A stretch of DNA of 25,000 nucleotides from Globisporangium splendens (taxonomy: Eukaryota; Oomycota; Peronosporomycetes; Pythiales; Pythiaceae), in contig VFIW01000148.1 of assembly GCA_006386115.1 (NCBI GenBank), forward strand, positions 1-25,000, given 5' to 3'. A program made the position numbers and the translations under genes. This document shows, one piece after another, positions 24,044-25,000 of the stretch. Below the pieces are notes generated by a model. That model saw only the letters and a program-made list of their open reading frames with translations, did not search any database and was not told the DNA's origin. How positions within the stretch are numbered: position 1 is the stretch's first letter; each line of letters opens with the position of its first letter.

Positions 24044-24360
24044 GCACACACATGCCCATGCAGCGGACACCTTCTCATAGAACCTTTATATTAATAATGA
24101 AGCAAATGCGAAAGTGATCGCGTGCATTCACACAGCAAGCGCATATTCACGCATATTCGCGCGAAGGTGTCGGGAAGAGCCGCATGCACAGAGCACACAA
24201 TCCATAAAAAGTGCATGCTTCCAAGCGCGCATTTTCGCTAGTGTCCTGCATATTCAGCTCCACCGCGCATATTCACGCGCGCACCGCATGTGCGCACACA
24301 CAGACGCCTTGCGCATATTCGCGCAAAAGCCGTAACTAAGGCGGAAACACGCATTTTCAC
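23946..24360. repeat. Cluster of GCATATTC(A/G)CGC motifs
   Basis: Versions of GCATATTCACGC or GCATATTCGCGC occur at least eight times with irregular spacing (for example near 23947, 24032, 24139, 24150, 24248, 24267, 24312 and, as GCATTTTC, 24351), alternating with CA- and CG-rich stretches. This is not a regular tandem array. Confidence 0.55.
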
Positions 24361-24379
24361 GCGGAAGCTTCCGCGCAAA

Positions 24380-25000
24380 CGGCCCATTTTCCGAGCCTGT
24401 TAGATCAGCAAAATGACTGTCAAATTTGCACGCCCAAACAGCCAGAAATCCGAGCCAATTAATACAGCGAAATGACTTGGCCGTTTTCGCACCCAAATCC
24501 AGCCCAAATCCCGATACTGTTAATACAGCAAAGTACTTGGCAGATTCCCGCACACACAGAAACACAACCCAGAAACCGAGCCAGTTAAAACAGCAAAAGT
24601 ACTTGGCACATTTCTCAAAAGAGGAGCGAGCCAAACGCGATACTGTTAATATAGCAAATTGGACTTGGCCGATTTGCACACAATAACAATAGCGACAAAG
24701 TCCCGGTACTGTTAATGTAGCAAATTGGACGGCCAAATTCGCAAGCGAAAACAGCCAAATAGCGAGCCAACTAATACAGCAAAAGAACTTGGCCAATTTC
24801 CCCACACGCAGAACAGCCTCATAGTCGATGCTGTTGGAACAGCAAATGACTTGGTCGTTTTTCCGAGCCAAAACAAGCCAAAACCCGAGCCTGTTAGAAC
24901 AGAATAAACACTTGGTCGTTTTCGCACGCAAAAACAGCCAAACAGCGAGCCTGTTACAACAGCAAAGTACTTGGTGGATTTCAACACACGCAGAGCGACC
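24380..25000. repeat. Degenerate minisatellite, period about 61 bp, at least 10 units
   Basis: The core (C/T)TGTTAATACAGCAAA followed by ACTTGG recurs with its CAGCA at 24406, 24465, 24526, 24591, 24652, 24718, 24777, 24840, 24900 and 24960. Spacing is 59-66 bp. The array continues beyond the window. Long minus-strand open frames across it are a by-product of the repeat. Confidence 0.88.

Noticed and set aside
24254..24931. Minus-strand ORF of 225 codons
   Set aside because: It is a reading of the 61-bp minisatellite; the unit length is not a multiple of three and another frame is also open.
24380..25000. Possible CRISPR-like array
   Set aside because: Units differ throughout and there is no constant repeat with unique spacers. 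The setting is a eukaryotic chromosome end.
1..25000. tRNA or rRNA genes
   Set aside because: No cloverleaf-like or rRNA-like sequence was recognised on reading both strands. This is a visual check, not a scan with a dedicated program.

Overview
The window reads as a chromosome end from a eukaryote, most likely an oomycete or another stramenopile. It opens with a CCCTAAA/TTTAGGG telomere in the orientation expected of a left chromosome end. The genes look intronless. Several start sites carry sequences close to the oomycete core promoter (initiator plus flanking promoter region, consensus GCTCATTYYNCAWTTT). TTTAGGG telomeres also occur in plants and some algae, so the assignment is an inference from the combination. 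Almost nothing in the window is an ordinary host gene.

Layout. 1-382: a short telomere, a 300-bp subtelomeric spacer with a long imperfect hairpin, then an interstitial telomeric block. 370-1872: the C-terminal half of a non-LTR-type polyprotein (zinc finger plus RNase H), open right up to the telomeric block. 2368-2883: an unrecognised acidic ORF with Tyr-rich tandem repeats. 3040-10708: Ty3/gypsy element E1, plus strand, chromodomain type, with identical 683-bp LTRs and a GACGC target duplication. 10714-11388: a remnant of older, AT-richer sequence. 11389-19000: a related but diverged Ty3/gypsy element E2, minus strand, with a TAAAC target duplication. It is inserted in a gene of the S74 (intramolecular chaperone/endosialidase) tail-fibre type. 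19006-22186: the rest of that virus-like gene and a fragment of a second copy. 22187-25000: non-coding repeats, ending in a minisatellite of about 61 bp that runs out of the window.

How the retroelements work. Both have gag, a -1 frameshift signal (A AAA AAC, 8-nt spacer, hairpin containing the gag stop), and pol in the order protease, RT, RNase H, integrase, GPY/F module, linker, chromodomain. E2 has open gag and pol frames. E1 pol has a nonsense codon and a lost integrase catalytic Asp, although its LTRs are identical.

The most interesting observation is a third gene shared by the two elements: an antisense ORF of about 345-356 codons, starting just inside the 3' LTR and running back over the chromodomain and linker of pol. 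By hand count its protein is more conserved between E1 and E2 (about 73% in an N-terminal block outside pol, about 64% in the coiled-coil part) than the pol linker encoded by the opposite strand (about 40%). In both elements it has an oomycete-like initiator whose predicted start lies exactly 15 bp before the ATG. I propose that this is a genuine antisense gene of this retroelement family. All percentages and repeat counts are hand counts from the sequence.
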